A stretch of DNA of 64,000 bases from Campylobacter gracilis. Lineage in GTDB: Bacteria; Campylobacterota; Campylobacteria; Campylobacterales; Campylobacteraceae. Each line of letters starts with the position of its first letter. The first letter of the stretch is position 1. Positions 7,780 through 16,473 of the stretch are shown here, piece after piece. The stretch is taken from positions 1 to 64,000 of the forward strand of contig NZ_JAHAFS010000003.1 in NCBI RefSeq assembly GCF_018374135.1, written 5' to 3'. The notes beneath the pieces were generated by a model that was given only the letters and a program-made list of their open reading frames with translations, was not told the origin of the DNA and ran no database searches. The position numbers and the translations under genes were made by a program.

Positions 7780-9756
7780 TTGCAAAATTTTAAAATCGAG
7801 AGCAAATTCTCCCCGAGCGAGGATCAAGAAAAAGCGATCGAAGGCATCGTCGCAGGCTTTCAAAGCGGCAACAAATACCAAACTCTTCTCGGTGTTACCG
7901 GCTCGGGTAAAACATTTACCATGGCAAATATCATCAAGCGCCTCGGAATTCCCGCGCTCGTAATGACGCATAATAAATCTCTCGCAGCGCAGCTTTATAG
8001 CGAATTTAAGGGCTTTTTCCCGCAAAATCACGTCGAGTACTTCATCAGCTACTACGATTATTATCAGCCCGAGGCTTACATCCCTAGGCAGGATCTTTTC
8101 ATCGAAAAGGACAGCGACGTAAATGCTGAGCTCGAGCGCTTGCGGCTAAGCGCCACGGCGAGTTTGCTTAGCTTTGATGACGTCATCACCGTGGCGTCGG
8201 TTTCAGCAAACTACGGCCTGGGCGATCCCGCCGAATACAAAGGCATGGTGCTGTTTTTTGAGATCGGATCAAAATTTAGCACTAAATTTTTGCTTCGCAA
8301 GCTCGTCGATATGGGCTACAAACGCAACGACGATTTTTTTGATCGCGGGAATTTTCGCGTAAACGGCGACGTGATCGACATCTATCCCGCGTATTTTAAC
8401 GACGAGGCGTTTAGGATCGAGTTTTTCGGCGACGAGATAGAGGCGATGTATCATCTAGACGTGCTCGAAAATAAAAAGACTCAGAGCGTCAAAAAATTTA
8501 TTCTCTACCCGACGAGCCAGTTCATCGTGGGTGAGCAGCGCCTGAAATCAACGATCAAAGGGATCGAAGAGGAGCTTGAGCAGAGGCTGAAATTTTTCGA
8601 GGACGCGAGCAAGCTTGTCGAGGCGCAGCGACTGAAAGGGCGAGTGGAATTTGATCTTGAGATGCTGGGCGCTACGGGGATGTGCAAGGGGATCGAAAAC
8701 TACGCGCGCTATCTGACCGGTCAAAAGCCGGGCGAGACGCCCTATTCGCTCTTTGATTACTACGAGAGCAAGGGCAAGGACTACCTCGTCATCGTCGATG
8801 AAAGCCACGTGAGCTTGCCGCAGTTTCGCGGGATGTTCGCAGGAGATCGCAGCCGTAAAGAAACGCTCGTAGAGTACGGCTTCCGCCTGCCTAGCGCACT
8901 TGATAACCGCCCGCTGATGTTTGATGAGTTTATCAACAAAAAAGCTAAATTTCTATTCGTCTCCGCAACGCCTAATGATTACGAGCTACAGCTTAGCCGC
9001 GGCGCCGTATATGAGCAGATACTGCGCCCGACAGGACTACTTGATCCGCAGATTATCTTAAAAGACAGCGACAACCAGGTCGAAATTTTACACGATATGG
9101 CAAAGGAGGTCATCGCGCGCGGCGAGCGGATCTTAGTAACCGTGCTGACCAAAAAGATGGCGGAGGAGCTGAGCAAATACTATCTAGAGCTTGGGCTTAA
9201 GGTCAAATATATGCACTCGGACATCGATGCGATCGAGCGCAACGAGCTCATCCGCGGCCTACGCAGCGGCGAATACGATATGCTAATCGGTATAAATTTG
9301 CTCCGCGAGGGGCTCGATCTGCCCGAAGTAAGTCTTATCGCGATCATGGATGCCGATAAGGAGGGATTTTTGCGATCGCGCACCAGCCTCATTCAGACGA
9401 TGGGGCGAGCGGCGCGAAACGTGCACGGGCAGGTCGTGATGTTTTGCAAAAAGATCACCGCTTCGATGCAAGAGGCGATCGACATCACCCAAAAGCGCCG
9501 TAAATTTCAAGATGAATACAACCGCGCCCACGGTATAACCCCGCATTCTGCGAGCCGCAATATCGAGGAGAGCCTAAAGATCGAGGACGGCACCGAAATT
9601 TTAAGAAAGGGCGCCAATTTAGAAAAGACGCCTGCCGCCGAGCGTGCCAAGATCGTAAAGGAGCTTCGCAAGCAGATGCTCGAAGCCGCGGCCGCCCTAG
9701 AGTTTGAAAAGGCCGCGGCGCTGCGCGATGAGATCGCGAAGCTTAGGAAGCTGTAA
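7780..9756 (+). CDS. uvrB: Excinuclease ABC subunit B
   Basis: UvrB, the damage-verification helicase of nucleotide excision repair, which acts with UvrA and UvrC on DNA. Motifs: GVTGSGKT (Walker A), the beta-hairpin YYDYYQPEAYIP, DESHVSLPQ, ATPNDYE, GINLLREGLDLPE, MGRAARN, and a C-terminal UVR motif (LEFEKAAALRDEIAKL). I place the start at the TTG at 7780, behind GGA at 7771-7773: this gives 658 aa, about the family length. The in-frame ATG at 7738 lacks a ribosome binding site and overlaps the predicted transcript start. If 7738 were used the protein would be 672 aa. Confidence 0.95.
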   Translation: MQNFKIESKFSPSEDQEKAIEGIVAGFQSGNKYQTLLGVTGSGKTFTMANIIKRLGIPALVMTHNKSLAAQLYSEFKGFFPQNHVEYFISYYDYYQPEAYIPRQDLFIEKDSDVNAELERLRLSATASLLSFDDVITVASVSANYGLGDPAEYKGMVLFFEIGSKFSTKFLLRKLVDMGYKRNDDFFDRGNFRVNGDVIDIYPAYFNDEAFRIEFFGDEIEAMYHLDVLENKKTQSVKKFILYPTSQFIVGEQRLKSTIKGIEEELEQRLKFFEDASKLVEAQRLKGRVEFDLEMLGATGMCKGIENYARYLTGQKPGETPYSLFDYYESKGKDYLVIVDESHVSLPQFRGMFAGDRSRKETLVEYGFRLPSALDNRPLMFDEFINKKAKFLFVSATPNDYELQLSRGAVYEQILRPTGLLDPQIILKDSDNQVEILHDMAKEVIARGERILVTVLTKKMAEELSKYYLELGLKVKYMHSDIDAIERNELIRGLRSGEYDMLIGINLLREGLDLPEVSLIAIMDADKEGFLRSRTSLIQTMGRAARNVHGQVVMFCKKITASMQEAIDITQKRRKFQDEYNRAHGITPHSASRNIEESLKIEDGTEILRKGANLEKTPAAERAKIVKELRKQMLEAAAALEFEKAAALRDEIAKLRKL

Positions 9757-11018
9757 ATTGCAAGGCTTAAAAGCGCCGTGAAATTTTGTCGTAAAATTTG
9801 CGCGTTAAATTCCACCTGGCGGAGCGTAAAATTTGCGCGCCAAATACAGAGCGAAATTGTGCGCCGAATGCCGTAAAGCAAAACGTGAAATTTGCGCGAT
9901 CTGCGCGTCAAATACTGCGAGGCAAAGCGTGAAATTTAGTCGCAAAATTCTGCGAGAGCGGTTTTAAAATTTGCTCGTTAAATTTAAGATGGTTTGCGCG
10001 CGAAATTTACAGATCGATTTTCTCGCTAAATTTGCACTCCACGCCTCCCCCTGCCGCGCCGGACGTTCGATCCGCAATTTGCAAGTTAAATTTGCTCGCG
10101 CTTAAAATTTCCGCTTTTAGCTTGCTTTGATCTTAAATTTTACGCGGCGGCGTCCGTGCGACGATTTGCTTTATAAATTTCAAAACGAAGCCCGCCAAAA
10201 GTTTTGAAATTTCACAGGCAAACTCTGCGAGCGAAATTTTATAGAATTTCAAAAAGGCGTGAATTTTACGAGCAAAATTTTAAGGAACGCGAAATTTCGC
10301 TGCACGCCTCTTTGCTTGCGGCGCTTTTTGATTTGCGTTCTGCGCGTCAAATCGATAAATTCGCGCCGCGCGTCTCTGCCTCCGCAGACGCCCGATCTGA
10401 GAATCCACGCGTTAAATTTACTGATCGTAGCCTTGTTCTCGCTCCTCTTTACCCGTAAATTTGCGCGCCGAACTTTTTGTTTCAACTCGCTTTCGATCCG
10501 CAACTTGCGAGCCCGATTTGCGGCAGCCCGCACACTCTATACCGCCGCGCGCCTTTACGATTTTTTCTCGCTTTTTTTGCATGTCTCCGCACCTATCTTC
10601 GACTTTTTCCCGCGCGCGCCCTGCGTTTAAATTCTGCCGCTTCGCTCGCTCAATCCGTAGCGGCTATGAGTGGACATGCGCCCAGACGCCGAATTTTCGC
10701 GCGCTTTTTACGCGCCGTTGCGCGCGGATACTTTCAAAATTTTACGTAGAATTCCAAGCCTGCCTGCGCCTACATTCGCGCCGCCGTCATAAACGCTCGC
10801 TTTTAAGGGCACGAAAGAGGGATTCGCGCGACACGGCGCGGGAAATGAAATTTAGACGCTGCCTCGTCAAGGCGTATCTTAGCCGCTGCGGTGCGCCGCA
10901 AAATTTCAAAACGACAACGAGCCGCGATTAAATTTATCCGCGGGAGTGCGCCATAATGCGCCGATTTGCGCGCTGCGTAAATTTTAAAATCGCCTCTAAA
11001 TTTAAAATTTATCCGCGG
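9757..11018. other. 1.26-kb gene-free stretch of degenerate AAATTT / GCGCG words
   Basis: Short open frames exist on both strands, but their products are Arg/Phe/Ala-rich, overlap one another and lack ribosome binding sites, so I do not call them. The left part shows degenerate units opening with GTAAAATTTGCGCG or GTGAAATTTGCGCG (near 9796, 9829, 9889, 9928). No RNA gene recognised. Confidence 0.6.
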
Positions 11019-11478
11019 TTAATACTCTCTGCAAAGCTCTAAATTTTCCACGCGCAGCGGTCTTTCGCCCTCGAGAATCACCCCGATGCCGAAAGGCTCG
11101 CAAATATCAAGCGCGCCCTCGGCAAACCTTAGCAGCCACTGCGTATCGCGCGCGTAAAACATGCATTGCGGCTGCTCAAACGGCAGATCGCAAAGGGTAC
11201 GTCAAGCAGCCTAAGCTCATCCTCGCTCAAACGATACTCGCGTCTAAGCTCGTCTCGCAGGAAAACAAGAGCGTCTTTTACGTACCGATCGATGTCTCGG
11301 GCGATGCGCTACGCGAGCAAGACCCCGCATCGTCCACATCCGCCGTATCTGCAGACACGAGACAAAACGGCACCTCGCCGAAGTTTTCGCTTTTTAGTTC
11401 CAGCTCCGCGTACCAAATAAAGCCCTCGTCCGTCGCGACTTTTTCAAGCTCGCCAAATTTCCAAGCTATTTTTTGCAT
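11019..11478 (-). pseudogene. Decayed gene with two frameshifts, unknown family
   Basis: Reading the minus strand from the ATG at 11478, one coherent protein runs through three frames: first MQKIAWKFGELEKV...ADVDDAG, then RDIDRYVKDALVFLRDEL...LLDVP, then DLPFEQPQCMFYARDTQWLL...LCREY ending at the TAA at 11019-11021. The shifts fall near 11300 and near 11190. Both go the same way (loss of 1 or gain of 2 bases). Joined, it would be about 150 aa and soluble. I cannot name the family. Sequencing error is possible, but two shifts beside a large gene-free region favour real decay. Confidence 0.7.
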
Positions 11479-11904
11479 TTTATTTCCGCCTCATATTTTC
11501 GCTCATCTTTTAAAATTTTAATGCCACGTCCATTTTGCGCGCCGTATTTAAATCTGCACCGAAGTAGAATTTTGCCCGCTTCTTAGCGGACGGGCAATGA
11601 TAACGAAGCAGATTGCTTTTAAATTTTAAAATTTCAATGAAAGCCGCTTTAAAATTTAAAATTTCAAAAGACCTGCCGCTTGTCCGCCGTGAGCGGAGAT
11701 GAAATTTTAACGCCGCGTCTTGCGGCGAAATTTTAAAATTTTACCTCGCCGTAGGGGCAGCGCGCCGTAAAATTTCACGCTGAAATTCTAACTCAAAATT
11801 CCACGCCCGTAGCACAGAATTTAAAGCCTGAAAAATTCCATCGCGGCGACTTAGAATTTTACTCGTTAAATTTATAAATTTTGCGCGCTTTTAAATCCGC
11901 AAAT
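11479..11904. other. 426-bp gene-free stretch, AAATTT-rich
   Basis: Nothing gene-like. It has repeated TTTTAAAATTTC words, for example twice around 11625-11670. It would carry any promoter of the decayed gene and the 3' end of the lipoprotein gene. Confidence 0.55.
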
Positions 11905-12318
11905 TTAATACGCCTTTACAAGCCGTAAATTTTTTAGGTATATGACGCCATCAAAAACACCGCCTCCATCCGGCGCAGGCCAAGAAATGGCAATTCTTTT
12001 CGGCTCCCTATCATATTCGGGCGAACAACGATTCTTAGAGCAGTCTATTTTGAATACCTCTTTATCGTTGCTATCAAAATCCGTTTGGGTAGAATTTTTA
12101 GGAATTTCCAGTGTGTGGATTATACGATACGGCTCGCCCTCTTTTGTGCGGGCGGACATTATTTTTATTAGCGTGTCTGTGCTGCCGTCCGAGGTCCTAT
12201 AGACCCCGTCTTGCCCCAAGCCCGCCAGCTCGAATTTTTTCTCCTTGCTATAAAATGCCGAGATTATGGAGCAGCCGCTAAAAAGCAAAGCCGCCGCAAA
12301 TAGCGCAAACGCTCTCAT
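11905..12318 (-). CDS. Small lipoprotein of unknown function
   Basis: 137 aa with a clear lipoprotein signal: MRAFALFAAALLFSGC, lipobox FSGC, so Cys16 would be acylated after cleavage by signal peptidase II. The mature part is soluble with two Cys close together (KIDCSKNRCSPEY) and an IAISWP strand. No catalytic motif. Preceded by an AGGA site (RC of TCCTCCTT). It is separated by 24 bp from the UPF0210 gene upstream of it, so it may be at the end of that transcript. Confidence 0.75.
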   Translation of the reverse strand: MRAFALFAAALLFSGCSIISAFYSKEKKFELAGLGQDGVYRTSDGSTDTLIKIMSARTKEGEPYRIIHTLEIPKNSTQTDFDSNDKEVFKIDCSKNRCSPEYDREPKRIAISWPAPDGGGVFDGVIYLKNLRLVKAY

Positions 12319-12342
12319 TTTTCCTCCTTAGGCCAGTTAAAT

Positions 12343-13680
12343 TTAGTTTTTAAAACTATGAATAGGAGCCGGTATCTGGCCGCCGCGGGCGATGAAGTCA
12401 GCCGATGAGTTTTTATTTACGCTCATTACGGGCGCACTACCCAGAAGCCCGCCAAATTCCAGCGTGTCGCCCTCTTTGCCTTTTGGGATTATGCGCACGG
12501 CGGTCGTTTTTTGATTTATCACGCCGATCGCGGCCTCGTCGGCTATGATCGCGGCGATCGTTTGCTCGGGCGTATCCTCAGGGATCGCGATCATATCAAG
12601 CCCCACCGAGCAGATCGCGGTCATCGCTTCGAGCTTTTCCAAATTTAACGAGCCTGCGCGCACTGCGGCGATCATACCTTCGTCTTCGGAGACGGGGATA
12701 AACGCGCCGCTAAGTCCGCCTACTTGGTTGCAGGCCATCACTCCGCCCTTTTTGACCGCGTCGTTTAGCAGCGCAAGTGCAGCCGTCGTGCCGTGCGTGC
12801 CGACGCGCTCTAAGCCCATCTCCTCAAGCACGCGCGCGACCGAGTCGCCCACCGCCGGGGTTGGGGCTAGCGAGAGATCGACGATGCCAAATTTCACGCC
12901 TAGGCGCTCGGACGCCATTTGGCCGACGAGCTGTCCGATACGCGTGATCTTAAACGCCGTCTTTTTAACGGTCTCTGCTACCACGTCAAAGCTCGCTTGG
13001 CGCACCTTCTCAAGCGCGCGTTTAACTACGCCGGGGCCCGATACGCCAACGTTTATGACGACCTCGGCCTCGCCCACGCCGTGAAATGCGCCCGCCATAA
13101 AGGGATTATCCTCGACGGCGTTGGCAAATACGACTAGTTTGGCGGCGCCAAGGTCCGAAAGCCGCGCCGTTTCCTTGATCACGCGCCCCATGTCGGCGAC
13201 CGCGCTCATATTTATGCCCGTTTTAGTCGAGCCGATATTAACGGACGAGCAGACCTTTTGCGTTGCGGCGAGCGCAGCGGGGATGGAGTCGATTAAAATT
13301 TTATCGCCCTTTGCGTAGCCCTTTTGCACGAGCGCCGAAAAGCCGCCGATAAAGTCGATGCCGACCTTTTGTGCCGCCTCGTCCATCGCTTTTGCTAGCG
13401 GGACGTAGTCAGTAGCGTTCGTCGCCGCGCCGATGATGGCGATAGGCGTTACGCAGACGCGTTTATTTACGATCGGGATGCCAAGCTCTGCTGAAATTTC
13501 ATTGCCGACTTTTACCAGATCGCGCGCCTTTTCGGTGATCTTGGCGTAAATTTTCTCCGCCGCTTTGCCCATATCGGGATCGATGCAGTCAAGCAGACTG
13601 ATGCCCATCGTGATCGTGCGGATGTCGAAATTTTGCTCCTCGATCATCGCGATCGTTTCGGTTACGTTTTTGATGTCCAT
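12343..13680 (-). CDS. PFL family protein (UPF0210/DUF711)
   Basis: 445 aa, usual length for UPF0210, a family structurally related to pyruvate-formate-lyase-like proteins but with unproven function. Recognised from the N-terminus (ETIAMIEEQNFDIRTITMGI), the block SSVNIGSTKTGINMSAV, HGVGEAEVVINVGVSGPGVV, and the C-terminal GGLLGSAPVMSVN. It sits 9 bp downstream of a small ACT-domain gene; this pair is conserved across many bacteria and suggests that the ACT protein binds a small ligand and controls this protein. Confidence 0.9.
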   Translation of the reverse strand: MDIKNVTETIAMIEEQNFDIRTITMGISLLDCIDPDMGKAAEKIYAKITEKARDLVKVGNEISAELGIPIVNKRVCVTPIAIIGAATNATDYVPLAKAMDEAAQKVGIDFIGGFSALVQKGYAKGDKILIDSIPAALAATQKVCSSVNIGSTKTGINMSAVADMGRVIKETARLSDLGAAKLVVFANAVEDNPFMAGAFHGVGEAEVVINVGVSGPGVVKRALEKVRQASFDVVAETVKKTAFKITRIGQLVGQMASERLGVKFGIVDLSLAPTPAVGDSVARVLEEMGLERVGTHGTTAALALLNDAVKKGGVMACNQVGGLSGAFIPVSEDEGMIAAVRAGSLNLEKLEAMTAICSVGLDMIAIPEDTPEQTIAAIIADEAAIGVINQKTTAVRIIPKGKEGDTLEFGGLLGSAPVMSVNKNSSADFIARGGQIPAPIHSFKN

Positions 13681-13689
13681 CTGTGCGCC

Positions 13690-13956
13690 TTAGATGTTGT
13701 GCATGGCGTCAAATATCGCCGAGCTTTGGATGTTGATCTTTACTTTTAGCTTTTCGCCTAGCTCGTTTAGCTCCTCGCGCAGAGCCGTAAAGTCCTGCTT
13801 TTCCTCGCTGGAAACCACCGCCATCATCGTAAAAAACTCGTCCAAAACCGTCTGGCTAATGTCGTCTATGTTTAGCCCAAGCTGCGCTAGCTTGGCCGAA
13901 ACGCCCGCTACAATGCCAACCTTGTCCTTACCGATCACCGTTACGATCGCTTTCAC
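13690..13956 (-). CDS. ACT domain-containing regulatory protein (UPF0237)
   Basis: 88 aa, a single ACT domain: KAIVTVIGKDKVGIVAGVSA at the N-terminus, then the GLNIDDISQTVLDEFFTM strand-helix. ACT domains bind amino acids or similar ligands; this stand-alone type is GcvR-like. It precedes the UPF0210 gene by 9 bp, so both are likely one transcript. The ligand is unknown. Confidence 0.9.
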   Translation of the reverse strand: MKAIVTVIGKDKVGIVAGVSAKLAQLGLNIDDISQTVLDEFFTMMAVVSSEEKQDFTALREELNELGEKLKVKINIQSSAIFDAMHNI

Positions 13957-14011
13957 TCTTACTCCTTTTTAAAATTTATTTAGCTACTTTGAGCGCGGAA
14001 GCCCTTTAAAA

Positions 14012-14512
14012 CTATTGAATTTTGCCGCCGTTTGAAATTATCAGCGCAAACACAATTGCGACAAAAGCGTAAAATATTACCGCGAGCCATATCGCCCATC
14101 TATTCACGCCGCCGCCCCGTCTTAGGGCTTCATCGTCTTGTTTATCTAACAATGAAACAAAACTATCGCAAACGTAATATTTAGCCATAGTCCCGCTACT
14201 GACGCTAATCGCCGTTCCTATAGTTCTATCATGTCCATCCAAAAACGGAACGAAGCAAGAAATTACCATAACGGCAAATAGGGCTGCGGCAATTTTGTAC
14301 TCCTTGCGGTACAGAAAAAAGAACAGCGTGCCGAAAAATCCCCACCAGCTCCACGTACTTACGTAATTTAACTCGCGCTGCTTACCCGCGGCGAAAAATT
14401 TCTCGCAGGCGCGTGCGTAAATTTCAACCTTACTAGGAGTTTGCAAGAAAATTTCCAGCTTCTGCCGAAGCAGCTTGCCGTCAGATAAAATTTCTCTAGC
14501 GTAATCCGTCAT
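14012..14512 (-). CDS. DUF2628-type membrane protein
   Basis: 166 aa. A soluble N-terminal 50 residues is followed by hydrophobic segments around WSWWGFFGTLFFFLYRKEYK and AAALFAVMVISCF, and a last one at the C-terminus (WAIWLAVIFYAFVAIVFALI). The aromatic-rich WSWWGFFG...FFFLYRKEY block is typical of DUF2628. Function unknown. It lies 10 bp downstream of trpS and is probably co-transcribed with it. Confidence 0.75.
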   Translation of the reverse strand: MTDYAREILSDGKLLRQKLEIFLQTPSKVEIYARACEKFFAAGKQRELNYVSTWSWWGFFGTLFFFLYRKEYKIAAALFAVMVISCFVPFLDGHDRTIGTAISVSSGTMAKYYVCDSFVSLLDKQDDEALRRGGGVNRWAIWLAVIFYAFVAIVFALIISNGGKIQ

Positions 14513-14522
14513 CTCACTCTCC

Positions 14523-15491
14523 TTAGCGATAAATCCCCACGGCGGCGCGAACCTTTTGCATCAATGAAGCAGCCGTCGCAGCCGCCCTTTGCGCGCCCTG
14601 TCTTAGCATCTCGTCTAAAATTTCGCGGTGGCTTTGATAGTATTCGAATTTATCTCGCGCATCTTTGAAGTAGCCCTGCACGAGCTCGTTTAGATACGCC
14701 TTAAAATGCCCGTGCCCCTCGCCGCCCCGCTCGTAACGAGCCTGTAGCTCCGTCTGCTCCGCTTCGTTTAAAAATAGCTTCGCGATATTATAGACATTGC
14801 ACCCGCGCCACTGCTTAGGCGCTTCTAGCGGTTCAGAGGTCGTTACGATACTTGAAATTTGCTTCTTTAGCGTCGCGGCATCTGCAAAAATATCGATCGT
14901 ATTGCCGTAGCTCTTACTCATCTTCGCGCCGTCTGTACCCGGCACGATCGCTACTTCATCATTTACGCGCGCTTGCGGAATAGTTAAAATTTCTCCGTGG
15001 GCGTTGTTAAATTTAAGCGCGATGTCGCGGGCTATCTCGACGTGCTGGATCTGATCCTTGCCCACGGGCACGACCTCCGCGCTGTATAGCAAGATGTCCG
15101 CCGCCATCAGCACGGGGTAGCTGAACAGATCATGCTTGCTCTCAAAACCCTTAGCGATCTTGTCTTTGTATGCGTGCGCTCGCTCGAGTAGCCCCATAGG
15201 CGTATACCCGCTTAAAATCCAGTAAAGCTCCAGCACCTCTTTTACGTCGCTTTGCACCCAAAACACCGTCTTTTTCGGATCGATCCCCAGAGACAAAAAC
15301 GCCGCGGCGGCCTCGTAGGTGGAATTTTTTAGCTTTGCGCCGTCGCTTACGGACGTGAGCGCATGGTAGTTTGCGATAAACATAAACATCTGTTCTCCCG
15401 CGTTTTGCGCGTCTACCATCTGCTTGATGCTCGCGAAGTAGTTGCCCAAATGCAGCTTGCCGCTGGGCTGAAGACCCGTTAAAATTCTCAT
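14523..15491 (-). CDS. trpS: Tryptophanyl-tRNA synthetase
   Basis: 322 aa class I aminoacyl-tRNA synthetase charging tRNA-Trp. HIGH-type motif PSGKLHLGNY at residues 10-19; KMSKS motif in GAKMSKSYGNT. DQIQHVEIARDIA is the family's binding block. The ATG at 15491 follows AAAGGAGC. Downstream of aroK with a 10-bp gap, the order found in C. jejuni (aroK-trpS). Confidence 0.97.
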   Translation of the reverse strand: MRILTGLQPSGKLHLGNYFASIKQMVDAQNAGEQMFMFIANYHALTSVSDGAKLKNSTYEAAAAFLSLGIDPKKTVFWVQSDVKEVLELYWILSGYTPMGLLERAHAYKDKIAKGFESKHDLFSYPVLMAADILLYSAEVVPVGKDQIQHVEIARDIALKFNNAHGEILTIPQARVNDEVAIVPGTDGAKMSKSYGNTIDIFADAATLKKQISSIVTTSEPLEAPKQWRGCNVYNIAKLFLNEAEQTELQARYERGGEGHGHFKAYLNELVQGYFKDARDKFEYYQSHREILDEMLRQGAQRAAATAASLMQKVRAAVGIYR

Positions 15492-15501
15492 CGTTGCTCC
15501 T

Positions 15502-16473
15502 TTAAATCAAAATCAGATCGCCGTCTACGAAGCCCGCGGCAACGTGCTTGCACTTAAAAATTTTTGCATCTGGCATCTGCTCTCGTAGCTCGCGCAAAGC
15601 CTGCACGAGCATTTTTAAAACCTGCCGCCACGAAAGCTCGCTTAAAAAATCAAGCTGCAAGCGCGAGCTTTGCGGATAAAACTCATCCTCGTCCTCGCAC
15701 GCCCAGTCGTCGTCGTCCGCGTCATAACTGCTCGATCCCGCCAGCTGTAGCGCGTAAGGCTCGTAAAGATCGAAGTGCCACGCGATTACGCGCTTTGGAA
15801 TTTGCTCGCGCTCTAAGCCCTCTATGAGCTCGCGCAGCTTTTGCTTTAGCGCCTCTTTATTTTCAAGCTTATCGCTTTTGCCCTCTTTACCGTGCGGCTT
15901 GGAATTTTTGCCGCCGCCCGGGCACTTTTGTTTAGACATCTTTTTCCCCTTTAAATTTAGCCCGTCGCAGGCGGAGCAAATTTCTTTTACGATCTTTTTT
16001 ACGCTTTTATTCTCCACGTCAATTACGATGTCGGCCTTTTTTTCATAAGCCCCGTCTCTTTGAGCGTGCAGCGCCGCGGCCTTTTGCAGATCCGCTAACA
16101 GCGGGCGCTTGGCAAATTTTTTCTCCGCGTTTTCGCTGTTTTTTAAGCGCTCGATTATCCCTTCAAAGCTTGATTTAAGATACACGACGGTGCCGATTTT
16201 GTTTAAATTTTTCACGGCGTAAAAGCCGCCGCCGGTAGAGATCACGGCGCAGCAGACGGACTTTTCTAAAAATTTCGCAAGGCTCGCTTCCATCTTTCTA
16301 AAGCTCTGTTCCCCCTGCTCTTTAAAAATTTGCCCGATCTTTTTATTGGCGTAGCTTTCGATCATATCGTCGCAATCAAGCGCGAACATCCCGCTTTGCA
16401 CAGCTAGCGCCCGCGCCACCGTGCCCTTACCGACCCCCATAAAGCCGATGAGCACGATATTACCTCTCTTCAT
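15502..16473 (-). CDS. aroK: Shikimate kinase fused to a C-terminal domain of unknown function
   Basis: 323 aa; shikimate kinases are usually about 165-175 aa. Residues 1-175 are AroK: P-loop GFMGVGKGT, DCDDMIES (substrate Asp), STGGGFYAV, and RPLLAD (lid). After a Lys-rich linker comes a roughly 145-aa domain with an acidic run (YDADDDDWACEDEDEFYP) ending KCKHVAAGFVDGDLILI. An internal ATG at 15939 has AAGGGG at 15946-15951, 6 nt upstream, so the second domain looks like a former separate gene that lost the stop in front of it. Start: the ATG at 16473, with AAGGTGAG upstream, rather than the GTG at 16482. It overlaps the der stop by 14 bp. Confidence 0.9.
   Translation of the reverse strand: MKRGNIVLIGFMGVGKGTVARALAVQSGMFALDCDDMIESYANKKIGQIFKEQGEQSFRKMEASLAKFLEKSVCCAVISTGGGFYAVKNLNKIGTVVYLKSSFEGIIERLKNSENAEKKFAKRPLLADLQKAAALHAQRDGAYEKKADIVIDVENKSVKKIVKEICSACDGLNLKGKKMSKQKCPGGGKNSKPHGKEGKSDKLENKEALKQKLRELIEGLEREQIPKRVIAWHFDLYEPYALQLAGSSSYDADDDDWACEDEDEFYPQSSRLQLDFLSELSWRQVLKMLVQALRELREQMPDAKIFKCKHVAAGFVDGDLILI
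15940..15952 (-). promoter_or_regulatory. Internal ribosome binding site inside the aroK fusion
   Basis: On the minus strand AAAGGGG is followed after 6 nt by the in-frame ATG at 15939. It is as strong as the true start sites nearby and could drive separate synthesis of the 145-aa C-terminal domain. Confidence 0.6.

Noticed and set aside
10204..10931. Overlapping plus- and minus-strand open frames of 84-156 codons
   Set aside because: Arg/Phe/Ala-rich products typical of chance frames in GC-rich noncoding DNA; they overlap one another and lack start signals.
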